From the NCBI GenBank assembly GCA_009193035.1, contig SWDT01000023.1:163101-227100 (forward strand): a stretch of 64,000 nucleotides of DNA. The letters are read 5' to 3'. This DNA is from Halicephalobus mephisto (Eukaryota > Nematoda > Chromadorea > Rhabditida > Panagrolaimidae). The notes under the pieces are model-generated. The model was not told the origin of the DNA. It worked only from the letters and a program-made list of their open reading frames with translations, and made no database searches. Shown piece after piece: positions 47,291 through 58,984 of the stretch. Position 1 is the stretch's first letter. Each line of letters begins with the position of its first letter. A program made the translations under genes and the position numbers.

Positions 47291-48809
47291 TATTCTCAAA
47301 AATCCCGTCATTTATTTTTATAGAATGTTTTTCTAGAGATAATTGGAGGAAAAATAAAATTTCATACTTCATACGTTAGAATTTTATTGAAGGAGTTTTC
47401 TGAAACAATTATCTCTTATTTTGTACGTAAATAGATGCAAATTCAGAATATGGTGCTGAGTTTTGATGAATGTTCATCTGCAGTGAGAAAATTAAAAGAC
47501 AAAATTAAATTTTTATATATTGTACGTCAGAATTTTGGATAAAAAGTTATTTAAGACAGATTATAGTTCGTTTTGAAAGTAAGCAGATACAGATTTAGAA
47601 TATGTTGTTTGTTTTTGTCGAAGAGTATTATAGAGAAAAACTCGGGTTCAAAAATGTGAAATTTCGTACATAATTAGTTAGAATTTTTCTGGAGTTTTTT
47701 TCTAAAATGATATATTTTATTTTATAGATAACCAGATACAGATTCAGAATCCATTGTTGGTTTTTTTTGAATTACTTTTCTAAATCGAAAAAGTTAGATT
47801 CAAAAATGTAAAATTTCATATATCATTCGTCAGAATTTTGTCAAAGTAGTTTTCTCAAAAAACCCATATCTCATTCCATAGATAACCAGATACAGATTCA
47901 GAATCCATTGTTGGTTTTTTTGAAGTATTTTTTTAGACCGAAAAAGTTAGATTTAAAAAATGTAAAATTTCATATATCATTCGTCAGAATTTTGTCAAAG
48001 TAGTTTTCTCAGAAAACCCATATCTCATTCCGTAGATAACCAGATATAGATTCAGAATCCATTGTTGGTTTTTTTTGAAGTACTTTTCTAAACCGAAAAA
48101 GTTAGATTCAAAAATGTAAAATTTCATATATCATTCGTCAGAATTTTGTCAAGGTGGTTTTCTCAAAAAACCCATATCTCATTCCGTAGATAACCAGATA
48201 CAGATTCAGAATCCAATGTTTGCTTTTCTTGGAGGTTCTTCCGGGACGAGAATGACAAATTAAAAAATATAAAATTTCACATATCACGCGTCAAAATTTC
48301 GAATAAAATTGTTTTTTAAAAATGTTTGTTTTTTAAATATCTATGCAAAAATCGTTTTTATTTTTAATACAGATTTTTTTCAAAGAAAAAGATAAAAAAT
48401 TAAATTTCATACATAAGCTAAAATTGGATATTTTTAAACAAGTTCCAACTCGTTTGTCGTTTTTTTGACGTTTATTAAAAAATCATTGTTTATTTAATAA
48501 TATTTTTTCAGACCAAGATAATTAAATAAAAATAATTTTATTTACCACAAGTTAAAATTTAATTAACATAATCATGAAAAAAGTTTAATTCGTAACTTGC
48601 CGGATATCCACAAAAAATATATCTGATCTTAATACAAATCCTTACGAAATAGGGCAATTAGATAAAAAACAATTCACACACCACACCTTAGAACCTAATC
48701 GTTGTAATCTTCCACAGGAAACTATAGCTTATTTTGTAGCTCTCCGGATATCTATTGTCAGATTGTAGTATGTTTTTTAAAACAACAAACTAAGGGAAAA
48801 ATAAAATTT

Positions 48810-48995
48810 CACAAATCATATATCATATATCGTATATCGTATACCATATATGATATATGATATATGATATATGGTATATGGTATATTGTATATTGTATAC
48901 CATATATGATATATGATATATTGTATATCATATATCACATACCATATATAATATATGATATATGATGTATTGTATATCATATGTCATATATAGAA
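48810..48995. repeat. Palindromic ATATCATATATGATAT repeats
   Basis: Alternating TATATCATATA and TATGATATATGA units can fold into long AT-rich hairpins. Also inside the 150-bp array. Confidence 0.85.
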
Positions 48996-49194
48996 ATTAA
49001 GTTTAGAACCATCTTCAACAAAAGTTACTAATATATCCCGATTCTGCGTCTCTTAACTTACAAAATGAGTTCATGATGTTTTAAAAAGTTACTTAAAGGA
49101 TAGATTTAAACATGTAAAAGTCGATATATCATGCGCTAAAATTTAAATATAACACTCTTCTTTAACAAATTACATCTTATTTTACACCTTGTCA

Positions 49195-49295
49195 AGTGCA
49201 GATTCTGAATCCGTTTTTTACCATTTTTGCAGATTCTGAATCCGTTTTTTACTATTTTCGCAGATTCTGAATCCGTTTTTTTACTATTTTTGCAG
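49195..49295. repeat. Minisatellite of about 35 bp, three copies
   Basis: Three copies of GCAGATTCTGAATCCGTTTT then TTACTATTTTT, a local expansion of part of the 150-bp unit. Confidence 0.75.
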
Positions 49296-50849
49296 ATTCT
49301 CCTACAGTAAGAAAGTTCAAAAAATACAATTCTCCACATATTGCGCGTAAAAATTTAACTAACCTACTCTTCAAAAAACTTACATCCTGTTACGTAGGCA
49401 ACAAGATATAAATTCAGAAACTATTATTTATTTTTACTGAAAATTTGCTAAAACGAGAAAATTGGATTCAAAAAAGTAAAATTTCATACTTTACACGTCA
49501 CGATTTAATTGATGTAATTTTCTCAAATAACCTTTAACTCAGTTTGTAACTCATCGAATACAAATTCAGAATCCGTTTCCTCTTTTTGTTATTTTTTGAA
49601 ACTAGAAGGTTTAGAAATTATAAAATTTCACACATTGCGTGTCAGAATTTACTCAAAGTACTTTTTTGAAACAAAATATAGTTCATTTTGTAGTTTATTG
49701 GACATACATTCAGAATCCATTGTGGATTTTTGATGAATGTTCTTATATAACAAAAAGATCAAATAGGAAATCTAAATCTGGCATATCACGAGTTAAAAGT
49801 TCATAGACAGATAATTATGAAACAATATATATTATTTTGTAAGTTAGGAAATCTAAATTCAGAATCTGTTGTAGATTTTCTCTAAGTACTCTTCCAGAGG
49901 GAGAAAGTGGATTCAGAAGTGCAAAATTTGATATTTCATGTTAAACCTTAATAGACAGATAATTATGAAACAATATATATATTATTTTAGAGATTATAAA
50001 ATCTAGATTCAGAATCTGTTGTAGATTTGTTTAAACTATTCTTTCAGAAAGAGAAAGTGGATTCAGAAGTGTAAAATTTCATATTTCATGTTAAACCTTA
50101 ATAGACAGATAATTATGAAACAATATATATTATTTTGTAGGTTAGGAAATCTAGATTCAGAATCTGTTGTAGATTTTCTTAAACTATTCTTCTAAAGGGA
50201 GAAAGTGGATTAAGAAATGCAAAATTTGATGTTTCATTGTTAAACTTAATAGACAGATAAATTATGAAACAATATATATATTATTTTAGAGATTATAAAA
50301 TCTAAATTCAGAATCTGTTGTAGATTTTCTTAAACTATTCTTTCTAAAGGGAGAAAGTGGATTCAGAAATGCAAAATTATATGTTTCATGTAACTTAATA
50401 AAGATAATTATGAAACAATATATATTATTTTGTAGGTTAGGAAATCTAGATTCAGAATTTGTTGTAGATTTTCTTAAACTATTCTTCTAAGGGAGAAAGT
50501 GGATTAGAAATGCAAATTTGATGTTTCATATTAAACTTAATATATAGATAATTAAATGACAATATATATATTATTTTAGAGATTAATAATCTAGATTCAG
50601 GGTCAATTTTTATTGAAGATTCTTCCGCGACAAGAAAACTAAATTTAAAAATAAAATTATCAAGTGCAAAAATTTAATCAAAATGCTTTTCTTAAACAAA
50701 ATATAGTTCATTTTGTAGTTTATTGGATACTTATTTAGATTCAATTGTTCATTTTTATTTCGTTTCTAGAACAAAAATGAGATAAAAGTATGAAATTTCA
50801 CAAATCACGTGTTAAAATTAATGCAATTTTAAATTTTTAAGTTTTTTTA

Positions 50850-52440
50850 AATTTAAAATTTTAAAATTTCAAAATTTTTTATTTTAAATTTTAAATTTTT
50901 AAATTTTTTATTTTTTTTCATTTTTAGAGATACTCGAATTTTTTTATTTATTAAAATTGAGTAATCGACGCTTTCAAAAAACGATGACAATAGAATTTTT
51001 AATTGATGGATTTTGTGGATTATCTCGATCCTGAAAAGTCTTAAAAATTAAATTACGAATTCTGAATGACGTCAATTTTAATTAATTCCGAAATTTTGAC
51101 CGTAATCAGTGTACTTCTGATGTTCGAAAATTTTCATATTTAAAAATTTCAAAATATTTATTTTTAAATTTTAAAAGACGATCAACTAAAACGAATATTT
51201 TCGAAATTGCTTTAAAATTGAACAAAAAAAAACAAGTTTAAAATTTAAATTATTTTAGAAAATTTTAATTATTTTAGAAAATTTTAATTATTTTAGAAAT
51301 ATTTAATTATTTTAGAAAATTTTAAATTATTTTAGAAAATTTTAATTATTTTAGAAAATTTTAAATTATTTTAGAAAATTTTAATTATTTTAGAAAATTT
51401 TAATTATTTTAGAAAATTTTAATTATTTTAGAGAATTTTAATTATTTTGGAAATTCGATTCGGGGATATTTATATATGAAATTTAATACTTTTAAATCTT
51501 ATATTTCTCGATTTGTAGGACTTCCTAATTTTGCGTAAGAGTTTTAAAAATTTGAAATAATCTATTTGTAAAATTTAGAGTGGATTTATATTTAAAAAAA
51601 TTAATCAAATATAAAAATATAATAAAAACGAAAAATCTTCTTCCAAAAATAATGAAACCAGTCCGATTATGATGTCAGATAAATTTAAAAAATGTATAAA
51701 GAACAAAAATCAAAAAAATATAAAATTTTAAATTTAATTTTTAAAAAATATAAAAATTTCGAAATTTTTTTAGTTTTTTTAAATTTTATAATTTTAAAAA
51801 AAATTGAATTTTATATATTTTTTAAAATATAAATTTTGCAATTTTTTTATTAAATTATATATATTTTTTTTAAATTAAATTTTGTATATTTTTTTAAATA
51901 TAAATTTTGCGATTTTTTTATTAAATTTTATAATTTTTTAAAAAATATAAATTTTATATATTTTTATAAAATTGAATTTTATATATTTTTTTTGAAATTA
52001 AATTTTACAATTTTTTTATTTTGATATATCACAGCCAGGGATAGATTTATAGAAAACAATAATTTAATAAATAACATTAATAAAATTCTAAAATTCTTTC
52101 CAAGAACCCTGAAACTAATTAAATTTCAAAATTACAACTTTTTGAAAATAAATTGCTTTAAAAATTGTATTTAAAGTACACACGGATGATCTTTGAGGTT
52201 TTCACGCAGGAAGTTCATATGGAAGAAAATATTTCAGAAATGTTGTGTCTTGTTATTTCAGGAGGATTTAGAGATTTCTTAAATCCGAAAAAACTTCCAA
52301 ATAGAGTACTTTTGTTATTTCAAAAAAAATAAATTTAAAAAAAAATAAAAAACAAATTTCAAAAAAAAATAATAAAAAATAAATTTAATTTTAAAAAATT
52401 TAAAATTTTATAAATCTTGGAATCGATTTGATTTTTTATA
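50850..52440. other. AT-rich DNA with TTTTAGAAAATTTTAATTA repeats
   Basis: 51,240-51,450 has about ten copies of ATTTTAGAAAATTTTAATT (20-21 bp). The remainder is A/T low complexity, with less biased patches at 50,930-51,110 and 52,150-52,300 that show no supported exon. Confidence 0.6.
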
Positions 52441-53132
52441 TGAATTTTATATTTTCTAAAGTCTTTTATCTCGAGGAATTTCCAGAATAGATTTAGTGTA
52501 AAAGTTTTGAGGATTTAGATTCAATATAATATTAGGTTTAGAAAGAGATTTATAAAAAGTAGAAAAACTGGAAAGTTCATAGATATATGGTAGACATAAA
52601 TTGCAATTTTTAAAAATCTGACATCTTCTATGATTATTTTAATGAATTTTCAGTATATGTTTAGTATAATAGTTTTGAGAATTTAGATTCAATATAATAT
52701 TAGGTCTAGAAAGAGATTTATAAAAAAATAGAGAAACTGGAAAGTATAAATACATGGTAGGCATATGTTGTAGTTTTTAAAAATCTTCTAAAGTCGAGTA
52801 ATTCCGAAGAATTTTCGATGTAAATTTAGTGTACAGATTCTGACGGTTTAGATTAGATACCTTACTAGGTCTAGAGATTTATAAAAAGTAGAAAAACTGG
52901 AAAGTTCATAGATTACATGATACATGGTAGACACGAATTGCAATTTTTAAGATCTTATGTCTTCCAAGATTGTTTTTGTGATGAATTTCCGGAGCAGATT
53001 TAGTATAAGGATTCCAGGAGTATGGATTGGATACCCTACTAGGTCTAGAGATTTATAAAAAAATAGATAAACTGAAAAGTTCATAGACCTATACGGTAGA
53101 CATAAGTTGCAATTTTTAAGAACAAGCGAAGC

Positions 53133-53151
53133 AGCCCGCCTTCGGCGGGCT
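53133..53151 (-). terminator. Helitron 3' subterminal hairpin
   Basis: Perfect 8-bp GC stem with a 3-nt loop, the only such GC-rich hairpin in this AT-rich part. In Helitrons this structure marks the transposition end. Confidence 0.85.
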
Positions 53152-53323
53152 CTTTGCTCTTGGAAGCTGCCGTTTTGATTGTTTTAGATATTTTTAATTC
53201 GTTTAAAAATTATATACATCTATTCATATTCTAAAACCTTAAAAGTAGCAACACAATATATATATATTAAGATCTACAATAATTCTTTATAAACTACATT
53301 ATTAGGATTTTCCCTTTTGGGAC

Positions 53324-53785
53324 TCAAATTTTTAAATCTTCTCTACTACGTATTCTAGGGCAAGCCACATATAGTTGGTTGTGGGAGAAGATTGGAATGG
53401 GTATATATAAATCTACTCTACGGAAAATCTGGCCTTTACTTTTGTTAATAACTATAGTGAAAGCTAATCTTGTTGAGAATTATCTATGCTTTAAACTAAA
53501 TAGTGAATTGTCTTCTCCTACGGAAAAGGCAATGCGCGAGATCAGTATACACTGATCTTTATTATTACCGGCTGCGACTTTACATCCTAAGATATATTTA
53601 TTCATATATTGTATAGTCAGCCTGGTACCATTGTACAGACCCTTACTAACATGTAAATCACGAAGCTTCTCTGTAGCTCCTTTTTTGAGATGCAGGTCAT
53701 ATGAATATCTTGCAGATATCAAGCTGTTAAGAAATTTAATAGTAAGATCATTATCAATTTGATCATTACGTTCAGTTTTATCCAT
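53324..53785 (-). pseudogene. Helitron helicase (PIF1-like) C-terminal remnant
   Basis: The frame reads GLYNGTRLTIQYMNKYILGC, then ILISRI, then an in-frame TAG. After the stop, in the same frame, it reads FSTRLAFTIVINKSKGQIF, VDLYIPIPIFSHNQLYVALP and RIRSREDLKI. These match the Helitron PIF1-family helicase C terminus (family forms GLCNGTRL; FAMTINKSQGQTF; FSHGQLYVAFSRV). Upstream Walker motifs are absent. It is a dead fragment. Confidence 0.88.
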
Positions 53786-54249
53786 ACTTTCAAGTTTTCG
53801 TGTCCTCAGGAAGATTGTCCAAGAACTTGTTATTAATTTATATCCAGCTTGCTTTAATAAAACAGAAGATAGCCTATTCTGGCGTTTAGCCCGAGATTTC
53901 TTTCTGTAATAATGTCTTTCATCATTTTAAATGATTCAATAGACATTATTCTCATTTAGCAAATGCGCCAAAGTAGTTATAACACAAAGAAAGTATCATT
54001 GCTTAGATGACCTAATCGCTCACGATCAGCTTCATTTGAATTTAAGAAGTAGAGCTGAAGATACTTCGGAAAAATATCATCATTCAACTGTCATCAGCAG
54101 ATATTAAATTTGACCATGAAGTTTAAAAATAGACCATGATTTCTTGAAAAGTCTAATTTCGCCGGCAAAGATGTCATAGAAAAGCATTGTCGTATCTTCT
54201 AATATTCTTTTTGAAATTCCCTGCATAGACATGATCATCTTCAAGAAAT

Positions 54250-54758
54250 ATTATTAGTTTGAGGGCAAGTAGATATACCAAGATTGATTTGATCAAACCT
54301 CAGTTGAGGTTTTTCTTGCTCAAAATGGAAGTGACGTATATGATAACAGATACATTCGATATCCGTAGCATCCAACGAATTCCACATTGAAGGAATAAAG
54401 TCATCAAAAATAGCTACTTTCGGTTTTGTAGATTTCTGAAAGGATTTTAATATTATTTACTTTAATAATATATAAACTTACCTACATATTTGTCTCTGCA
54501 GAAGGTAGTCTGCTCTTTCTGGTTCCGAAAGGCAATCATATCTTCTTCGTCTAATGCGTTGGTTTTGAAAGCATTGTAAGCGTTGCTATCATCCGAGCGC
54601 CAGTAGTAATTTTGCCTACCCGTGATGGAATGATTTCGTGGACGATCTCTTCGCATAGGAATAACAGAGGTACCAACTACTGCTTCATCATCTATCAGTA
54701 ATTTAACACAATAACAGATGCGCGAAAATAAATAAAACCTACATTCGCACAGCACCAA
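54250..54758 (-). pseudogene. Helitron N-terminal (Rep zinc-finger region) remnant
   Basis: Two open pieces are separated by a short AT-rich segment with a GTAAGT donor and a TTTCAG acceptor (54,437-54,480). The first reads DEEDMIAFRNQKEQTTFC. The second reads SLDATDIECICYHIRHFHFE, which resembles the Cys/His-rich segment before Helitron Rep domains (ECxxCxxLHFxxE). It then ends at a stop. The two pieces do not join in phase through that apparent intron, so decay or a misjudged junction is likely. Confidence 0.5.
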
Positions 54759-55489
54759 TTACGAAATTACCCGCACATTACGAAACAAATATTGCGAAAA
54801 ATTAAAATCAATGCGCAAGTTACTGTAGTTCTCATGAGATCCCTGATATTCGCGTCGAGACAATTTCATAACAACGCCCATTTCCGCTCTTTATAATATA
54901 TGATCTTATATCTTTTAAAATCTATTAATTTCAAGAAATTTTCAAAGTAGAATTAATTTGAAATTCTAAGAATTCAAATTGAGTACTTTATTAGGTCTAA
55001 AAAGATTTATAAAAAATAGATAAAATTAATTTTCATATATAAAGTAAAATAAATTACGATTTTTAAAATTGTATATTTTCTAGAATCGTCTTATTTCGGA
55101 GATTTTTGAAGTAAATTTGGCACAAAAACGCGAAATTTTGGAACAAGTACTTTCCTAAGTCCAAAAAATATAAAAATAAAAAAAATTAACTTTCATATAT
55201 GAAATGTAAATTTCAATTTCTAACATCTTAAATGTTTTGAAATCGCCTTATTCGGAGGATTTCTGGAATCAATTTGACACGAAGATACCGAGAATTCGGA
55301 TTGAATGTTTACTTGCCAACTCTGGAAAACAACAGATAGACAAAGCTAATTATTTTATAGCTTATACGCAATTTGTAATCTTTGAGATTTTATATCCTCT
55401 ACCATCAGTATTTTTGAAGGATTTATGGAGTTAATTTGATTTAAGGATTAGACTTTTTGATTGGGTATCCAGTTAGATGTAAAAAGTCT

Positions 55490-55995
55490 ACAAGGAAGTA
55501 GACGAACGTACAAATGGACAAATGTATAAATAGACAAGTAAGTGGATAGGGAAATGAATAGATAACAGTATGGTAAGACAAGAAGACAAATAGACAAACG
55601 TACAAACAGACAAACGTACAAACAGACAAACTTACAAACAGACAAACGTACAAACGGACAAACAGACAAACAGACAAACGTACAGACAGACAAACGTACA
55701 AACAGACAAACATACAATCAGACAAATGTACAAATGGATAAACAGAAAAGTAGGTAAATTAAGAGAAAAGCGAATAGACAAACGTACAATGAGACAAGTA
55801 GATGAACGTATAAATAGATAATTAAGGAAATAGACTAATGTATAAATAGAAAAATAGATAGACAAACGTACAAATGGATAAGTAGGCGAATAAAGGAACG
55901 GAAAAACAACCTAACAGATAAGTGGCTAATAGACAATCAAGGAAACAGACAAATGCATAGATGGACGAAGAAATAAACACCCAAAAACCGAATAG
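55490..55995. repeat. Short repeat ACAAACGTACAAACAG
   Basis: About 30 imperfect copies of a 12-16-bp unit (GACAAACGTACAAACAGACA). Open frames on the minus strand with monotonous Val/Cys/Leu composition derive from it. Confidence 0.9.
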
Positions 55996-56029
55996 ACGTC
56001 ATAGTAGATAAATGTACGACTATTTTTTT

Positions 56030-57250
56030 TTATATTTTTATATTTTATTTTATTCCTATATCGCACAAAATCAAAAATACCCATACAACTACAAATTATA
56101 ATTGTTTGATCCTTTGACCCAAATACCAGTGTGCGACTATATAAATGAATAAACCCACGAATTTCTAGACAATAAACCTACGGTATTTAAAATAAAAATC
56201 CCAGCACTGTTTTTCTCGGAATATTTGTTGGAATAACTTTACTATTGATATTTTAATGGTTTTTAATCGAGTACTCAGTAATCTGGAAACCAAAACGAAG
56301 TCGATTCGACGTAAGACGGATTGTTTGCTCGGAAAAAACAAATTTAAAAAATATTTTGGAATTCAGAGGGATAACTGCAAAGGTCAAGGAATGTATACAA
56401 AGGAAATCCCTTCATCCAAAACGATCTAGAAAAGGAAATCCTCCAGACCATTTGGCTATTTTTAAACTGTACATTTGGGTATCTTTAATCCCATGTAGGT
56501 GGAATCCGAAAATCGAAGAATATCTTAATCGTTTTATTTTCGAGTTCGATTAATGCCCTGAGGCAATTTTTTTAAATCGAACTTCATTGATGTAAAAAAA
56601 TCGGTTTTTATTCATTTTTAAAAATCCAAAAAAAGTCGAAATTCAATATTTAAACTCAAATTAAAATTATAATAAATATTTGGACCATTTTTTCAATTTC
56701 ACCAAAAAGAAATAAAAATTTTTAAAATCTCAATATTCGATTTAAAAATAAAAATTTCGTGCCAAATTTGCAAAATGTTTTTTTTTGATAAAATTTAAAA
56801 TAGTTAAATAATTATTTTTAAATATAAAAATTACGCGCCAAATTTGCAAAGTGTTTTTTTAACAAAAATTTCCAAAAAAATCCTATTTCGAAATTGATGA
56901 TTAAGATGTTTTTTCAAATACGTGCAAAATCGACAAAATGCTGCTATGTCAACAACTGTTACCAAAAAAGCATTTAAAAAAATTAGAAAATTAGAAAAAA
57001 AATTCAGAAAAATTTTGAAATTAAAAAATTTAAAATTTTAGAATTTAAAAAAAAGTTAAAAATCTTGAAATTTAAAATTTTAGAATTTGAAAAAAGTTAA
57101 AAAAAATTTTTAAATTGAAAAAAAAAATAATTTAAAATTTAAAAATTATGCGTGAAATTGGCGAAAGGAATATTATGCTAAATATTGTCGCTAAAAATAA
57201 AAAAGTGAAAAAAATTATTGATTAATTTTTAAAATAAAATTATCTAACTA
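56030..57250. other. Non-coding interval
   Basis: 56,060-56,570 is more balanced in composition and has a 65-codon open frame (56,356-56,553) but no splice sites or recognisable family. 56,580-57,250 is AT-rich, with three loose copies of TTACGCGCCAAATTTGCAAA that lead into the next array. Confidence 0.5.
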
Positions 57251-57259
57251 TATAATAAA

Positions 57260-57630
57260 TGAAATGTCACCTTAAAAAGCACTCCTAAAGTGAAAATCCA
57301 AGTTTATTAGTTTAATGAAAATTGGCAAAAAGAACGTTTTGTCAAAAATGAAAATTTTAAAAATATCTGTAAAAATAATTTGAAAATAAATTTACGCGCG
57401 GAATTGGCAAAATGTGATTTTTTGCCATTCATTCCCGCCAAAAATGAAAATTTAAAAAACTTTAAAAATAATTTAAAAATAAATTTGCGCGCTGAATTGG
57501 CAAAATGTGATTTTTTGCCATTTATTCCCGCCAAAAATGAAAATTTTAAAAATATCTACAAAAATAATTTGAAAATAAATTTACGCGCTGAATTGGCAAA
57601 ATGTGATTTTTGCCACTGATTCCCGCCATC
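57260..57630. repeat. Tandem repeat of about 90 bp, three to four copies
   Basis: Units with AAATTTACGCGCKGAATTGG, CAAAATGTGATTTTTTGCCA and TTCCCGCCAAAAATGAAAAT. The long open frames on both strands follow the repeat. Confidence 0.85.
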
Positions 57631-57639
57631 AGGGATTGC

Positions 57640-57936
57640 TGCCCTTTGGCGACGGATGACGTTTTTTGATTTTTAATTTTTTAATTTTTTTGGATTTCTC
57701 GAGGATTTGCGTGTTTAATTTTTTATAAATTAGAATATTGAAATAATGTAAATTTTAAAACATCTCCGTTCGCGTTTCTCGTAAGGTTTCCAGGAACACT
57801 CAACGACGTCGTTACCGGAGGATTACATAAATCTTCATCGCGATTTTGGATTAATCCCGTGTTTTTTTCGAATATGTAGTTGTATTTTTAGATTTATTTT
57901 TGTTATTTTATATAAGATTTGGTTTTATATGAAACA
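57640..57936 (+). promoter_or_regulatory. Probable promoter / 5' UTR of the nested small gene
   Basis: Composition shifts to GC-richer patches (GATTGCTGCCCTTTGGCGAC; ACGACGTCGTTACCGGAGGA). No TATA box or SL acceptor is convincing. Role inferred from position only. Confidence 0.35.
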
Positions 57937-58736
57937 ATGCGGCACAACCAGCACCACGGGCACTACATGCCGATCGCCCCGATCCAGAGCCACCGGCCGT
58001 TCATGGTCCTGCAGTTCGTCATGCCGCATCAGCTGCCGGTGCTGAAGAAGCCGATTCCGAAGTCCGTTATGCCGAGAGCGACGCAGATGGACCCGAAGTC
58101 TCCTGTTTTAGAAGCGGCTTCAGAATCGAAACCAGAAGGAAGTATTAAAGAAGGAAAATCGTTCCCGTTCACTAGTCCGTCAGCAGACGTTTCTAGAGAA
58201 GACATAATGAGGAGGTTTAATGACGCAATCAGACGGTCCCCAGAGGTATATTATTCGTTTTCGTATTTTTTATTTTTTATATTTAGTCAAAAACCAATTT
58301 GCAAATTGACGGAATCGGGACTTCACCGGCAGATCCGGATTTCGACTTCCAGCTGCCGTCTAGACCCCTGAGCACCAAGCAGCAGACCCTGCCCCCGTCC
58401 CCCAACGGCCGGTATTTACTCCATCCGGACCTGCATTACTCCCATGGAAGTTGTAAAGGTGTGCATCCTAGGTACATTGGAATCGGATCTCTATACAACA
58501 AGGATTTCCACTTCTGGATACGGTATTTAAAACACCGGAAACACGAGAAGGAAGAACCACATTTGATCGATCCAGAAGATGACGTTTTGGAAACCCCGCC
58601 CCCGTGGACGATGGACGAGAAAATTCGGAATTTAAACAACGAACGGAAGAAATCCGACGGTTTAGAAACGACAATCGAGTTGATTGCGTTGAAGGAAGCC
58701 AAAAGGGCACTGGGAGACCTGGATGATGTATCATAA
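57937..58736 (+). CDS. Unidentified 252-aa protein, nested in the TEP intron
   Basis: Two exons, 57937-58245 and 58287-58736, joined in phase 0 over a 41-bp intron. I used the ATG at 57,937. The N terminus is His/Met/Pro-rich (MRHNQHHGHYMPIAPIQ; QFVMPHQLPVLKKPIPKSVM). A Ser/Pro/Glu-rich linker follows. Then comes a compact aromatic region (YLLHPDLHYSHGSCKG, HPRYIGIGSLYNKDFHFWIR), a basic stretch (YLKHRKHEKEE), and an acidic, probably coiled-coil C terminus (WTMDEKIRNLNNERKK, ALKEAKRALGDLDD). No signal peptide or membrane helix. I do not recognise the family. Codon use is markedly GC-rich (many NNC/NNG) compared with the other genes here, which suggests high expression or a different origin. 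AATAAA at about 59,009 may be its poly(A) signal. Confidence 0.78.
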
Positions 58737-58984
58737 CCCCAATTCCCAAAATGAAGAACCTAATGAAAGAAAAATTTAAATACTCTGTACCGAAAAAATA
58801 ATTAAGCTTAATTAAAGTTAATAATGTCAGCAATTCTATCGTTATTAAAGAAAACCGAAAGTCGGCAGTTCGGGCTGTCAAATGAGGGCAATGTTGTAAA
58901 ACTAGTTCGCTTTTAAAATTCAGGGCCAAAGTTTAAGTTTAAAATCTGCACTTTTCGTGATAGAACACGACTCATGGGAGTTTT

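Larger units (their letters stand above)
45800..50620. repeat. Satellite-like array of about 150-bp period (about 30 diverged units)
   Basis: A TAGATTCAGAATCYRTTGTA landmark recurs at about 46,252, 46,401, 46,550, 47,740, 47,895, 48,051, 48,206, 49,860, 50,012, 50,158, 50,305 and 50,455. Spacing is 147-156 bp. Other landmarks are TATATATTATTTTGTAGGTT, GGGAGAAAGTGGATTMAGAA and GCAAAATTTGATGTTTCATG. Copies are most alike at 49.8-50.6 kb and 47.7-48.2 kb and diverged between. Two simple-sequence blocks interrupt it. Confidence 0.85.
53123..54903 (-). mobile_element. Decayed Helitron, about 1.78 kb, with both ends
   Basis: On the minus strand it starts TCATATATTATAAAGAGCGG and ends GGCGGGCTGCTTCGCTTG. 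The subterminal perfect hairpin AGCCCGCC-GAA-GGCGGGCT (complement of 53,133-53,151) lies about 10 nt from the 3' end. The family B unit it interrupts is uninterrupted elsewhere as ATAAGA-TTCTTAAAA. Insertion is therefore exactly between A and T with no target duplication, the Helitron rule. The 3' end CTTG-T is close to the usual CTRR-T. Inside are remnants of an N-terminal Rep zinc-finger-like segment and of the helicase C terminus. The Rep catalytic core and most of the helicase are missing, so it cannot move itself. Confidence 0.88.
52480..55440 (-). repeat. Family B 170-bp array, inverted, split by a Helitron
   Basis: Reverse-oriented copies of the 33.4-34.6 kb units, at 52,480-53,122 and again at 54,904-55,440. 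They show ATTGCAATTTTTAA, TAGGTCTAGAGATTTATAAA and the complement of GAAGATATAAGAT. The Helitron lies between two halves of one unit. Confidence 0.8.

Noticed and set aside
46981..47372. Several open frames over the TACA repeat
   Set aside because: Simple-sequence artefact; Cys/Met/Tyr monotony on both strands.
55441..55865. Val/Cys/Leu-rich minus-strand frames suggesting a membrane protein
   Set aside because: They translate the ACAAACGTACAAACAG repeat; no gene structure.
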